The notes beneath the pieces are model-generated. The model was not told the DNA's origin and did not search any database. It was given only the letters and a program-made list of their open reading frames with translations. From CAWAPS01 sp963783945 (GTDB lineage: Bacteria; Actinomycetota; Acidimicrobiia; Acidimicrobiales; Palsa-688), in the NCBI GenBank assembly GCA_963783945.1, contig CAWAPS010000013.1:1-16286 (forward strand): a stretch of 16,286 bases of DNA, given 5' to 3'. A program made the position numbers and the translations under genes. This document shows, piece after piece, positions 1-7,014 of this stretch (position 1 is the stretch's first letter; the number at the start of each line of letters is the position of its first letter).

Positions 1-23
1 CATAACCCTCTGACCTGCGGTTT

Positions 24-281
24 TTACCCTACATGCGCAGTCGCATCACGCCGTCGAAAGGCCCATCTGCAAGTCAACCGCGAAGGCATCGTGGCCCAGA
101 TGGGTGATGTGAGGAAGCCGGCGTTTGCCTCCAACGCCTGTCTGAGGATGGGTTCCGGCTCGCGGTCGTCCAGCCACACTTCAACTGCGGCCCGCTTCAG
201 ATCGTGAAAGGCACCATGGACGTCCGAACAGGCCCAGGCAGTCGCGGTTGGCCAGGATGGGCCCCGCTGCCCTTGAGTCAA
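24..281 (-). pseudogene. Possible gene fragment of unknown function
   Basis: An open minus-strand frame of about 85 codons. Its middle part (DLKRAAVEVWLDDREPEP, then a helix-like stretch ending in FLTSPIWATM) has the amphipathic, charged look of a real protein. The ends become arginine-rich and lack the pattern of a complete domain. I do not recognise the family. It sits at the window edge beside an insertion-sequence zone, so a leftover piece of a disrupted gene is plausible. It could equally be a chance open frame in GC-rich DNA. Confidence 0.2.
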
Positions 282-439
282 CTATCTCGCTCGGCTCCAC
301 GACGGAGGGCTCCTGGTTCACTCGTACACATCACAGTTGATCAGCGGCGGGGCTGTACGGGCTCGCACAACCCTGTTAAGCCTAATGTGGAACCGGCCTT
401 GTCAATAGGGGTCGCGTGGAGCTTGCGGAACTCCTTTTG

Positions 440-468
440 AGCGCGCCGAACCAGGGGTTCGGCGCGCT
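440..468. repeat. 13-bp perfect inverted repeat, 3-nt loop
   Basis: Arms agcgcgccgaacc (440-452) and ggttcggcgcgct (456-468) are exact reverse complements around the loop agg. No T-run follows on either strand, so it is not a canonical intrinsic terminator. It could be a tail-less terminator, a REP-like palindrome of the kind that IS110/IS1111 elements often target, or part of a transposon end. Confidence 0.6.
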
Positions 469-499
469 GGATGATGATTGAGCAGGCGACGGGGCCTCG

Positions 500-549
500 C
501 TGTCAACGTGGAGCGCCCGCAGCGAAGCGAGGACGAACGACGTTGACAG
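500..549. repeat. 10-bp inverted repeat with 30-nt loop
   Basis: ctgtcaacgt (500-509) and acgttgacag (540-549) are exact reverse complements separated by a GC-rich 30-nt loop. It lies on the 3' side of the first transposase, beyond the region shared with the second IS copy. Its role is unknown; element-end or RNA structure are the obvious options. Confidence 0.5.
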
Positions 550-600
550 GGGGTGGCGGCTGCTACGCCGTGGGCCCGTTTGGGGTGGGCGGTGACCGGG

Positions 601-836
601 TGAGGGCTCGACCATGCGCCGGGGCGGGATGAGGTGGCTGACCGCCAGACTAATGTACGCGGATCGGGACCGCAGTTCGGCTATTCGCAGAAAGGTGCCC
701 GGGACTAAGAGCGCCCGTGGAATCGGGCATAGCTTAAACGGGGATCAGTTCTGCGGCGGCGGTGCCCCGGCGCATGGTGGGGTCCTCGCCTCGGCTCAGC
801 GGGGGCCGGGGCGAGCTCGAAGATCGTTCACTTTGT
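601..836 (-). ncRNA. Candidate bridge/seek RNA region of the IS110-type element
   Basis: IS110-family elements encode a structured guide RNA in a non-coding end; in the IS1111 subgroup it lies 3' of the transposase. Here 236 nt without a gene follow the transposase stop. Positions 707 down to 636 align without gaps to 7151-7222, which follow the decayed relative (57 of 72 identical by hand count), and a second block near 601-622 is also shared. Conservation of non-coding sequence beside a coding region that has decayed fits a functional RNA or terminal DNA. The RNA ends and fold were not determined. Confidence 0.4.
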
Positions 837-1928
837 TTAGGCGGTCATCTCGGCCCACACGAACCCGGCCAGCTCCCGGGCGATAGCGGTGACCACGATG
901 TTGCGGTTGGTTTTACGTTCGTCGAGGCGACGGAACCGGCCGCACAGTCGGACCTGGGCCGCCCAGGCCCGGGCCACGGTGTCGCGCTCGACGCCATGGT
1001 GGCGGCGGCGCAGCTCCACCCCGACAGCCGGCCGGGACCGGTAGGCCCAGGCCGACTCGACAAGCTGGGTGCGTAGATGCACGTTGCCGGCGTGGGTGAT
1101 ATGGCCGCGCCGGACGCTCTGGCCGGAAGAATGCTCGCTGGGGGTGAGCCCGGTGAAGGCCATGAACGTGGCGGCGGAGCCGAAACGGCGCCAGTCGCAC
1201 ACCTCGGCGGCCAGGCTGAGCGCACCGAGATGGGTGATGCCGCGGTAGGCGGCCAGGCGGGCCACGGTATCGGCGAACGGCGCCCGGCCATACCAGGTGG
1301 CCAGGTCGGCGTCGATGGCGTCGACGGCGGCTTCGCGGGCCGACAGGGTGGCCCGGTAGTGGGCGTAGGTGGCCTCCAAAGCCAGATCATCGAAGCGTTG
1401 GGCGCCGATCCAGGCCTGATGTTTCATGGTCCAGTTGTCCCCGCCCCGCCAAATCCGGTTGTGGCGCAACAAGAACTTGCCCAGCCGGTGCCGGGCCCGG
1501 GTGCGGTCGATGACCATGTCGGCTCGGGCCCGGCACAGATCCCGGACCGCTTCCTCGGCCACTGACGGCACCCGGATGGCGACCAGCTCCCCGGCCCGGT
1601 ACAGGCGGGCCAGGCGACGACAATCGCGTTTGTCGGTCTTGACCCGATCCCCCGGGGCGGTGGGGATCAGCGACGGCGCGATCACTTCACACGCCACTCC
1701 GAGTGCCCGCAGCAGTCGGCACAGCTCGTAACCGGTCGGGCCCGCCTCGTAGCAGGCCCGCAACCGGCGGGAATTGCCCAGCCGGGCGATCAGCCGGCGC
1801 ACCGCGTCGTCATCGGAAGAGATCTTCTCCACATCGGCGACGTCCTGGCCGGGACGCAAGATCCCCGCCGAGATGGTGTTCTTGTGCACATCGAGACCGA
1901 GAAATGTCGGGGTGGTAGAACTGGGCAT
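837..1928 (-). CDS. IS110 family transposase (DEDD recombinase)
   Basis: A 363-residue RNA-guided DEDD recombinase of the IS110 family. The N-terminal RuvC-like domain shows GLDVHK (Asp13), the Glu61 of CYEAGPTGYEL, and KTDKRD (Asp99, Asp102). The C-terminal Transposase_20 domain has LAAYRGITHLGALSLAAEV at about 224-242 and then GLTPSEHSSGQSVRRGHITHAGN (260-282), with the family's serine region at Ser267/Ser268. It ends with RELAGFVWAEMTA and a TAA stop. I chose the ATG at 1928 because GGAAGGAG lies 11 nt upstream and the GLDVHK motif then begins at residue 11, as usual. A longer frame runs back to 1988 but adds nothing family-like. Length and motifs are intact, so it may be active. It is transcribed divergently from the second transposase next door. 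Confidence 0.93.
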   Translation of the reverse strand: MPSSTTPTFLGLDVHKNTISAGILRPGQDVADVEKISSDDDAVRRLIARLGNSRRLRACYEAGPTGYELCRLLRALGVACEVIAPSLIPTAPGDRVKTDKRDCRRLARLYRAGELVAIRVPSVAEEAVRDLCRARADMVIDRTRARHRLGKFLLRHNRIWRGGDNWTMKHQAWIGAQRFDDLALEATYAHYRATLSAREAAVDAIDADLATWYGRAPFADTVARLAAYRGITHLGALSLAAEVCDWRRFGSAATFMAFTGLTPSEHSSGQSVRRGHITHAGNVHLRTQLVESAWAYRSRPAVGVELRRRHHGVERDTVARAWAAQVRLCGRFRRLDERKTNRNIVVTAIARELAGFVWAEMTA

Positions 1929-1993
1929 GGGACGGCTGGCTCCTTCCGTATGTGGCAACTTCCGCCTCATGGTGGCTGATCCACGCAAGCTGC

Positions 1994-2012
1994 GGAACGG
2001 GCCGGCCGTTCC
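1994..2012. repeat. 7-bp inverted repeat between two divergent IS elements
   Basis: ggaacgg (1994-2000) and ccgttcc (2006-2012) pair around gccgg. It lies upstream of both transposase genes, close to where the two elements should meet, so it may mark an element end or a subterminal repeat. Confidence 0.4.
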
Positions 2013-2029
2013 ATACTGACTAATGGGGA

Positions 2030-2257
2030 TCGACCACCTCGCTGGCTGAATCGGTGAGGCTGGTTCCGAGCCGCTGGCCGGTGAGCGCTTCGTTTGGCCC
2101 CGGAGCTTCGACTTCTAGGGTTAGTTCGTGCCCCGGCCGGTCGGTGAGGGCTGCCTGTAGCGCTGATGGGGTGTCGTGTCTCGAGCACTGATCCATTAGG
2201 TCGCCGCCGGGTGTCCTCGGGCTCGTGGAGGTGCGGTGACGAACGAGAAGAGGAGGC
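2030..2257 (+). ncRNA. Candidate bridge RNA region upstream of second IS110 transposase
   Basis: In the IS110 subgroup the guide RNA is encoded in the long left end, just 5' of the transposase. This gene-free 228-nt GC-rich stretch occupies exactly that place. Short self-complementary pieces are visible (for example ggct/agcc around 2069-2083), but I could not fold the whole. Location is the main evidence; there is no second copy in the window for comparison. Confidence 0.3.
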
Positions 2258-2267
2258 ATGACCAAGG

Positions 2268-3043
2268 ATGATCTTCGTCGGCGATGACTGGGCAGAGGAC
2301 CACCATGATGTCCACGTGATGGACGAGTCCGGCAAGCGTGTGGCTTCCCGGCGGCTGCCTGAGGGCCTGGAGGGGATCGGCCGCCTGCACGAGCTGCTGG
2401 CCGGGCTGGCCGACGATCCCGGCGAGGTGGTGGTTGGTATCGAGACCGACCGGGGACTGTGGGTGCAGGCGCTGGTGGCGTCGGGCTACCAGCTGTACGC
2501 GATCAACCCGCTGGCCGTGGCCCGCTACCGCGATCGCCACAACGTGGCGGGTGCCAAGTCCGACGCCAGGAGACGCCAAGGTGCGGGCCGACCTGGTCCG
2601 CACCGACCGTCACAACCACCGGCCGATCGCCGCTGACAGCCCCGACGCCGAGGCGGTCAAGGTTCTGGCCCGCGGTCATCAGAATCTGATCTGGGCCCGT
2701 AACCGCCACACCAACCAGCTCCGCAACACGCGCTGGCGAGTACTTCCCCGCCGCTGTGGAAGCCTACGACGACCCGGCCGACCGGGACTGCCTGGCCGTG
2801 CTGGGTCGGGCCCCCTCACCCAGCCAGGCGGCCGGGCTGTCGCTGGCCGCGTTGCGCTCCACCTTGAAACGGGCCGGCCGTCAACGCAATCTCGACCGGC
2901 GAGCCGAAGAGATCCAAGCCGCGCTACGTAGCCCTCAGCTGGCCACCACGGCCGCGGTGTCACAGGCGTTCGCCGCCACCACCAAGACCGCGGTGGGTGC
3001 CGTCGGTTTCGGCAAGCTGAGGGCCCGGCGGGCAGCGGGGTGA
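2268..3043 (+). pseudogene. IS110 family transposase, two frameshifts and truncated
   Basis: The protein can be followed through all three plus frames. Residues 1-100 run from MIFVGDDWAEDHH (RuvC-like Asp) through Glu59 to AGAKSDA. An extra A at 2568 breaks the frame, and the next frame continues GDAKVRADLVRTDRHNHRP. A second net +1 change near 2731-2737 moves it to the third frame, which carries the EYFPAAVEAYDD region to KTAVG and then stops at 3043. The Transposase_20 domain with its catalytic serine is absent. A ribosome site AGGAGG (2251-2256) precedes the ATG at 2268. IS110 transposases are not known to use programmed frameshifting, so this copy is dead unless the indels are assembly errors; the missing C-terminus cannot be explained by indels alone. 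Confidence 0.85.
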
Positions 3044-3105
3044 GGCCACGGTCGGCATGTGGCGCAGCCCGATCCGGGTCGCCGGCGGCCGGACTAAGCA
3101 ACGGG

Positions 3106-3111
3106 TATCGT
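3106..3111 (+). promoter_or_regulatory. Candidate -10 box (TATCGT) for leaderless methyltransferase mRNA
   Basis: TATCGT fits the actinobacterial TANNNT -10 pattern and ends 8 nt before the ATG at 3120, which would put the transcript start at or next to the start codon. No good -35 is visible. The same spacing recurs before other genes in this window. Confidence 0.4.
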
Positions 3112-3119
3112 GGAGTTGG

Positions 3120-3896
3120 ATGACCGTCACTCACCTCGAGGCGCTTCCGCCTCTCGCGATCAGAGCACAGCTGCGCTGGGACGTGATCAGGCCCATGATC
3201 AAGGTCCTGTCTCCCCGCACGACGATCGAGATCGGAACCGGCCAGGGAGCGATGGGAGCCCGGATAGCATCACTTAGCTCGCAGTCCTACATCGGCTTCG
3301 AGCTGGACGGGAGGTCCTTCGAACTGGCGAAGGCCCGGATCGAGCCATTGGGCGGGGTGATCCACCGGGAGCAGTTGGAAGTCATCGATCCGGCGCCGGC
3401 GCAACTCGTTTGCGCCTTCGAGGTCCTCGAACACATCGAGGACGACCGGGAGGCGCTGGGGACGTGGGTCCAGTACATCGCGCCCGGCGGGCATCTTCTG
3501 CTTTCCGTGCCTGCGCACCCGCATCGTTTTGGACCGATGGATTCACACGCCGGCCACTTTCGGCGATACTCCCCGGCTCAGCTATCCGATCTCGTTCGCT
3601 CGGCGGGCCTTGTCGACGTGGTGGCCCAACTGTACGGTGCTCCCCTCGGATACGCCCTCGAAGCAGTGCGAAATCGCATCGATGCGAAGCGGCTGGCCGA
3701 TGCTCGCTCTTCTGGTGTGTCCATGGAGAGTTTGACGGCTGCTAGCGGGCGTACGTTTCAGTTTGAGCGGCGTTCGTGGAAATCCGACCTAGCGACCGTC
3801 GGGACGCTGCCGTTTCGGTACCTGCAACGCATTTGGCCGGACGGAGTGGGGCTGGTCTTGTTGGCACGCAAGCCGGTCGAGCAGTCAGAGCCCTAG
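3120..3896 (+). CDS. Class I SAM-dependent methyltransferase
   Basis: A 258-residue cytoplasmic methyltransferase of the Methyltransf_11/Methyltransf_23 type. Motif I is IEIGTGQGAMGARIA (36-50). An acidic residue of the SAM ribose site lies in FELDGRSFELAKAR (60-73). Motif IV/post-motif is FEVLEHIEDD (100-109), followed by PGGHLLLSVPAHPHRFGPMD (122-141) and HFRRYSPAQLSDLVRSAGL (146-164). This order is seen in enzymes from glycan and secondary-metabolite clusters; the true substrate cannot be read from sequence. I prefer the ATG at 3120, which sits just after a TATCGT box; an in-frame start at 3057 would add 21 arginine-rich residues without family features. The epimerase gene follows 119 bases later, so the two may serve one sugar pathway. 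Confidence 0.85.
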   Translation: MTVTHLEALPPLAIRAQLRWDVIRPMIKVLSPRTTIEIGTGQGAMGARIASLSSQSYIGFELDGRSFELAKARIEPLGGVIHREQLEVIDPAPAQLVCAFEVLEHIEDDREALGTWVQYIAPGGHLLLSVPAHPHRFGPMDSHAGHFRRYSPAQLSDLVRSAGLVDVVAQLYGAPLGYALEAVRNRIDAKRLADARSSGVSMESLTAASGRTFQFERRSWKSDLATVGTLPFRYLQRIWPDGVGLVLLARKPVEQSEP

Positions 3897-3978
3897 CGCC
3901 TGGTGCCCGCGCTCAACCTCCCGCCGCACTAGTCTTGTCGCAGTGGGCTGGCCGCCTACCTGCTCGGAGTACTCGCCA

Positions 3979-4009
3979 TACCCTACGCTTGCCCCAGCCG
4001 GAAAAGGAG
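3979..4009 (+). promoter_or_regulatory. Candidate -10 box and ribosome binding site of the epimerase gene
   Basis: TACCCT (3979-3984) matches TANNNT and would give a leader of about 25 nt. AAGGAG (4004-4009) lies 6 nt before the ATG at 4016, the clearest Shine-Dalgarno site of the plus-strand genes here. It fixes the epimerase start. Confidence 0.45.
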
Positions 4010-4015
4010 TCTTGA

Positions 4016-4843
4016 ATGCCGTCACGCCCCATCTCGCTCGTAACTGGTGGCGCTGGCTTCATCGGATCGCATGTAGCCGACGAACTGCTGCGGCTTGACC
4101 ACGAAGTCGTCGTTCTCGACGATCTGAGCGGCGGCTTCGTCGACAACATCCCAGTCGACGCCACCTTCGTCGAGGGCGGGATCAACGACGTAGCACTCGT
4201 GAACCGGCTATTCAATGCTCATCACTTCGACTACGTCTACCATCTGGCTGCATATGCTGCAGAGGGACTAAGCCATTTCATCAAACGGTTCAACTACATA
4301 AACAACGTCGTCGGGAGCATGACTCTCATCAATGCGGCGGTTAATTCCGGGACGGTTCGACGGTTTGTATTCACGTCATCGATCGCGGTGTACGGAGCCG
4401 GCCAGGTACCTATGACCGAAGAGGCAGTACCGAAACCGGAGGATCCGTACGGGATAGCGAAGTATACCGTCGAGCAGGATCTGGCTGCCACCCACGAGAT
4501 GTTCGGGTTGCCGTACATCATCTTTCGGCCTCATAACGTCTATGGTGAACGGCAGAACATGGGCGACCGTTACCGAAACGTAATTGGTATTTTCATGAAC
4601 CAAGCTATGCGCGGTGAGGAGTTCTCGATATTTGGCGACGGCGAGCAGCAGAGAGCATTCACCTACATAGGTGACATCGCACCAGTGATAGCAGGTTGCG
4701 TGAACGTACCCGATGCCACAAATGAGGTATTCAACATAGGCGGCGACGTGCCGACGACGGTCAACGAGTTGAGCCGCGTCGTGGCCGACGCGATGAGTAT
4801 AGAGTTGCGCGTCAAACACCTGCCCCGCGGAACGAGGTCGTAA
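4016..4843 (+). CDS. NAD-dependent epimerase/dehydratase (UDP-glucose 4-epimerase-like), cut short by a frameshift
   Basis: An extended short-chain dehydrogenase that would change a nucleotide-activated sugar in the cytoplasm. The Rossmann motif TGGAGFIG is at residues 10-17, LDDLSGG at 34-40, and HLAAYAAEG at 77-84. The catalytic TSS is at 120-122, with the YxxxK pair Tyr145/Lys149 and then FRPHNVYGERQ (170-180). The family resembles UDP-glucose 4-epimerases and related dehydratases; the exact sugar is uncertain. The open frame stops after 275 residues at VKHLPRGTRS, inside the conserved HLP-R-N-E-V segment. A net 1-nt loss near 4826-4830 causes this. The missing C-terminus follows at 4831-5035, so the intact protein would be 339 residues. 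The catalytic core is complete, but the lost part normally helps close the substrate pocket. Confidence 0.88.
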   Translation: MPSRPISLVTGGAGFIGSHVADELLRLDHEVVVLDDLSGGFVDNIPVDATFVEGGINDVALVNRLFNAHHFDYVYHLAAYAAEGLSHFIKRFNYINNVVGSMTLINAAVNSGTVRRFVFTSSIAVYGAGQVPMTEEAVPKPEDPYGIAKYTVEQDLAATHEMFGLPYIIFRPHNVYGERQNMGDRYRNVIGIFMNQAMRGEEFSIFGDGEQQRAFTYIGDIAPVIAGCVNVPDATNEVFNIGGDVPTTVNELSRVVADAMSIELRVKHLPRGTRS

Positions 4844-5035
4844 ACGCGTATTCGAGTGCATGATAAGGCGGTCCGGGTTTTCGGAGACCGCGGCGGTTTC
4901 ATCGGTCTCCGAGACGGAATAGCTCGGATGACCGAGTGGGCTGGGAGGCAGGGGCCACAGGAGCCCTCGGTATTTTCCGACATCGAGATAAGGCGGAATC
5001 TTCCCCCCTCGTGGGCGGCGGTAGTCCGGGACTGA
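4831..5035 (+). pseudogene. Detached C-terminal part of the epimerase
   Basis: After the 1-nt loss near 4826-4830, frame 1 reads NEVVNAYSS (4831-4857), the normal continuation of the HLP-A-R motif. An extra G at 4858 then returns to the original frame, which reads HDKAVRVFGDRGGFIGL and finishes with IRRNLPPSW and a short tail to a TGA at 5033-5035. NLPPSW is a typical end for this epimerase family. Correcting the two single-base changes restores a continuous 339-residue protein whose end lies only about 33-40 bases from the end of the convergent glycosyltransferase. Confidence 0.8.
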
Positions 5036-5067
5036 TCGGCTCCACCGACCGGGCGGTTCGACGGTAG

Positions 5068-6387
5068 TCATGCGGTCAGCCCCCCGGTTGGCACGAAGGG
5101 AGGCTGTCGAGCCAGTCCAGCAGACGGCGCGACGACACCCGCCGGACCGAATCCGGCCGACGCGGATCTCGCCGCAGCCTGAAGCGCTGCTACTTGTTTT
5201 GGATCGGCTGCGAGCTCTAGGAGAGCATCGGCCAACGCAGTCGAATCTCCTGGCGGAATGTACACCGCTAGATCGCCCAGCACTCGGCGCTGCGGTGGCG
5301 TGTCCGACGTTACGATCGCGCAGCCGGCTCGGATGCCCTGGTACACCTTGTTGGGTACCACACGCAGCCCTTTGGGGTTGTTGGCGAAGATGCCAAGGCA
5401 GACGTCGTGCTCGGAAGCCAGCGCGGGCACCTGCTTTGACGGAACCATTCCGAGCCAACGCACACGGGGATTCGCACCGGCCGCAAGTTTCGCGGCGGCG
5501 AGCTCCTGGCCATCGCCGGCCATCGTAACCTCGATCGACGGTTCGTTCGCTAGATGGGCGAGTGCCTTGCCGATGACGACGGGTCCCTGCAACGGAGTGA
5601 ACAACCCGAAGAAGATCACCTTGAGCGGCCGGTCGGCATGATAGGGCGGTCGCGGCGGGGCTTCCCAGGAGTCGGGTGCTCCGATAGCGACGACAATGCC
5701 TTTGGGTTGGGCCCAAACCGGCATTAGCTCACGGTGCTCATCAGTATCGACCATAACCACGTCAGCAGCCCGGAGTGCTGCGTGATCGACCAACGTCAGC
5801 AACTTGTCCCGAATCGGACCGCTCACTCCCCGGTCGCGGGCGGTGTCACTTCCGCTAATGAAATGGTCCAGCACGATTGGGACACGCCGGAAAAACGGCC
5901 GGGCGAGGTGTACGTCGAAATGACCAAGGTAGGGAACGAGCACGACGTCAGCCGGAGAAGTCCGGCGAGCCTTGCGGATAAGCACGATCCAGCGTGCGGC
6001 AATCCGCGCCGGCAGGGCGGGCAGCCGCCAAGGCTGACGAAGCAGCGCCACCCGAGCTGCGGTGTCGAGTCCAAGTGGCGCGTTGCACTCCTCTACCTGG
6101 ACGCCGTGGGCGCGAAGCCCTTCGATTACGACCTGGACCCGAGGATGGGCTCCGATGTCGTAAGTCCCGAACACCAACACCCGCCTGCGGCCGACGGGCT
6201 GGCCAGAACCTACACCCGCCGAAGTGCTCGGTTGTGGTGGAGAGGTCGTGCCCAGGTCACCCGGTTGGTTGACTCTCGCTGATTCATTTCTGACAGCTTC
6301 GCCGCCAGTTGGTTGGCGCTTAGGGAGGGTCAAAGCCAGTGACGGACGAGCAAATCTGATAGCACCCGGGAGGCGGTTTCTGATCAC
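5068..6387 (-). CDS. Glycosyltransferase, GT4-like
   Basis: A 439-residue predicted GT-B glycosyltransferase. The N-terminal Rossmann half starts at VLVFGTYDIGAHPRVQ (70-85) and includes VVLVPYLGHFDVHLA (148-162). The C-terminal half has VIFFGLFTPLQGP (257-269), VTMAGDGQEL (287-296), RWLGMVPSKQVPAL (310-323) and LGIFANNPKGLRVVPNKVYQGIRAG (331-355), followed by VTSDTPPQRRVLGD. The sugar is unknown. The GTG at 6385-6387 is preceded by TAAAGT at 6 nt, but residues 1-66 are proline-rich and poorly structured, so a later GTG near residue 70 is possible. The last 20 residues look out of frame: shifting one base near 5120-5126 gives LLDWLDSLPSCQPGG and a stop at 5076-5078, a more natural helical end. 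It converges on the epimerase. Confidence 0.85.
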   Translation of the reverse strand: MIRNRLPGAIRFARPSLALTLPKRQPTGGEAVRNESARVNQPGDLGTTSPPQPSTSAGVGSGQPVGRRRVLVFGTYDIGAHPRVQVVIEGLRAHGVQVEECNAPLGLDTAARVALLRQPWRLPALPARIAARWIVLIRKARRTSPADVVLVPYLGHFDVHLARPFFRRVPIVLDHFISGSDTARDRGVSGPIRDKLLTLVDHAALRAADVVMVDTDEHRELMPVWAQPKGIVVAIGAPDSWEAPPRPPYHADRPLKVIFFGLFTPLQGPVVIGKALAHLANEPSIEVTMAGDGQELAAAKLAAGANPRVRWLGMVPSKQVPALASEHDVCLGIFANNPKGLRVVPNKVYQGIRAGCAIVTSDTPPQRRVLGDLAVYIPPGDSTALADALLELAADPKQVAALQAAARSASAGFGPAGVVAPSAGLARQPPFVPTGGLTA

Positions 6388-6393
6388 CTACGC

Positions 6394-6399
6394 ACTTTA
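6394..6399 (-). promoter_or_regulatory. Candidate -10 box (TAAAGT) of the minus-strand glycosyltransferase
   Basis: On the minus strand TAAAGT is followed by 6 nt and then the GTG start at 6387. This fits leaderless transcription. No ribosome binding site is visible before that GTG. Confidence 0.4.
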
Positions 6400-6589
6400 G
6401 CCCCGGCCTCCGCGAGCCCTAATGGACGGTGGTATGGAGTCGCCCAAAACGTCCGAGTGCATGTTCAGTTGCTCAGGGAATCATAGGAAGTGCCGATCCG
6501 GTCCTATCCGCAAGGCATTTGGGTTTCGAGTGCCCCGTGCCCTCGACCCGCATCGTGTCGGTTGGCTAGAGTCCGACGCGGGAGCTTGC
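6400..6589. other. Intergenic stretch without a supported gene
   Basis: The stretch lies between the start of the minus-strand glycosyltransferase and the first recognisable piece of the decayed transposase. An open plus frame crosses it, but only the part after about 6590 resembles a protein family. I see no RNA gene or clear repeat here. Confidence 0.4.
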
Positions 6590-7014
6590 CAAGGTGCCAT
6601 CGCCTCCTGGTACCGTCGGCGAACATTCAGACGGGTGCTCACAGGACCGACGCCGGGGTGCCCGACCTCGGCCCTGATCGTTGAGCTTGCAGGCCGAGGT
6701 ATACGACCGGCGACGCTTCGGTCGGGCGGCGCAAATGATGGCCTTCGTCGGTCCGGTCCCAGCGAGTACTCGTCGGGCGGATCCACCCGCCGCGGTCATA
6801 TCGCCGAGGCCGACAACACCCACCTCCGCGCCCAACTAGTCGAGTCGGCGTGGTCCTATCAGCACCGTCCCTATGTCGCCGCTGATAGATCGGCCAACGC
6901 CAAGAAGGGCTGCCTCCTGAGGTGGTTCGCACCTGCGCCCGCAAGAACAGCAAGAGTGTCCGCGGTGCCTGGGAGCTCGCCGGGTTCCTGCGGGCGGAGA
7001 TGACCGCCGCTTGA
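6590..7014 (+). pseudogene. Decayed IS110 transposase remnant (C-terminal part)
   Basis: It matches the C-terminal half of the transposase at 837-1928 through several frames: ASWYRRRTF corresponds to ATWYGRAPF, then AEVYDRRRFGRAAQMMAFVGP in another frame, then SEYSSGGSTRRGHIAEADN and HLRAQLVESAWSYQHRPY back in the first frame. The end, ELAGFLRAEMTAA, stops at 7012-7014. At least three frame changes separate these blocks and the whole N-terminal RuvC-like domain is missing. It is therefore not functional. The 3' non-coding flank of the same element family follows directly. Confidence 0.8.

Larger units (their letters stand above)
282..600. other. Gene-poor stretch with two strong inverted repeats
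   Basis: No coding region is supported here. The stretch separates the possible fragment at the left edge from the 3' side of the first IS110-type element. It contains a 13-bp perfect hairpin (440-468) and a 10-bp inverted repeat with a 30-nt loop (500-549), listed separately. These could belong to the insertion-sequence end or to the sequence it entered. Confidence 0.5.
601..2012 (-). mobile_element. IS110/IS1111-type insertion sequence, apparently intact
   Basis: The element consists of an intact DEDD-type transposase gene (837-1928) with a long non-coding 3' flank (601-836) and a short 5' flank (1929 to about 2012). The 3' flank is recognisably conserved beside the decayed copy at 7015-7261, so it belongs to the element. 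A long 3' non-coding end is typical of the IS1111 subgroup. Exact ends are not proven: IS110 elements usually lack simple terminal inverted repeats and target duplications. The 9-mer ggtggctga occurs near both ends (633-641 and 1971-1979). Confidence 0.65.
2020..3043 (+). mobile_element. Second IS110-type element, degenerate and 3'-truncated
   Basis: It is made of a non-coding 5' region of roughly 230 nt, then a frameshifted transposase that loses its C-terminal half. It abuts the first IS back to back. The protein sequence differs clearly from the neighbouring transposase (FVGDDWAEDHH versus FLGLDVHK start), so it is not a duplicate of it but another IS110 subgroup. The long 5' non-coding end suggests the IS110 rather than IS1111 layout. 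Boundaries are approximate. Confidence 0.55.

Noticed and set aside
440..468. Intrinsic terminator
   Set aside because: The stem is strong but no T-run follows on either strand, and no gene ends right before it.
2565..2575. Programmed translational frameshift in the second transposase
   Set aside because: There is no slippery heptamer, a second shift follows within 170 bases, the C-terminal domain is missing, and the IS110 family is not known to use frameshifting.
4376..5716. Long open minus-strand frame of 446 codons
   Set aside because: It overlaps the clearly recognisable epimerase and the glycosyltransferase on other frames and has no family-like motif; it is an antisense shadow in GC-rich DNA.
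6422..7003. 193-codon plus frame as an intact gene
   Set aside because: Only the part after about 6590 resembles a protein, and family similarity jumps between frames, so it is a decayed transposase and not a new gene.
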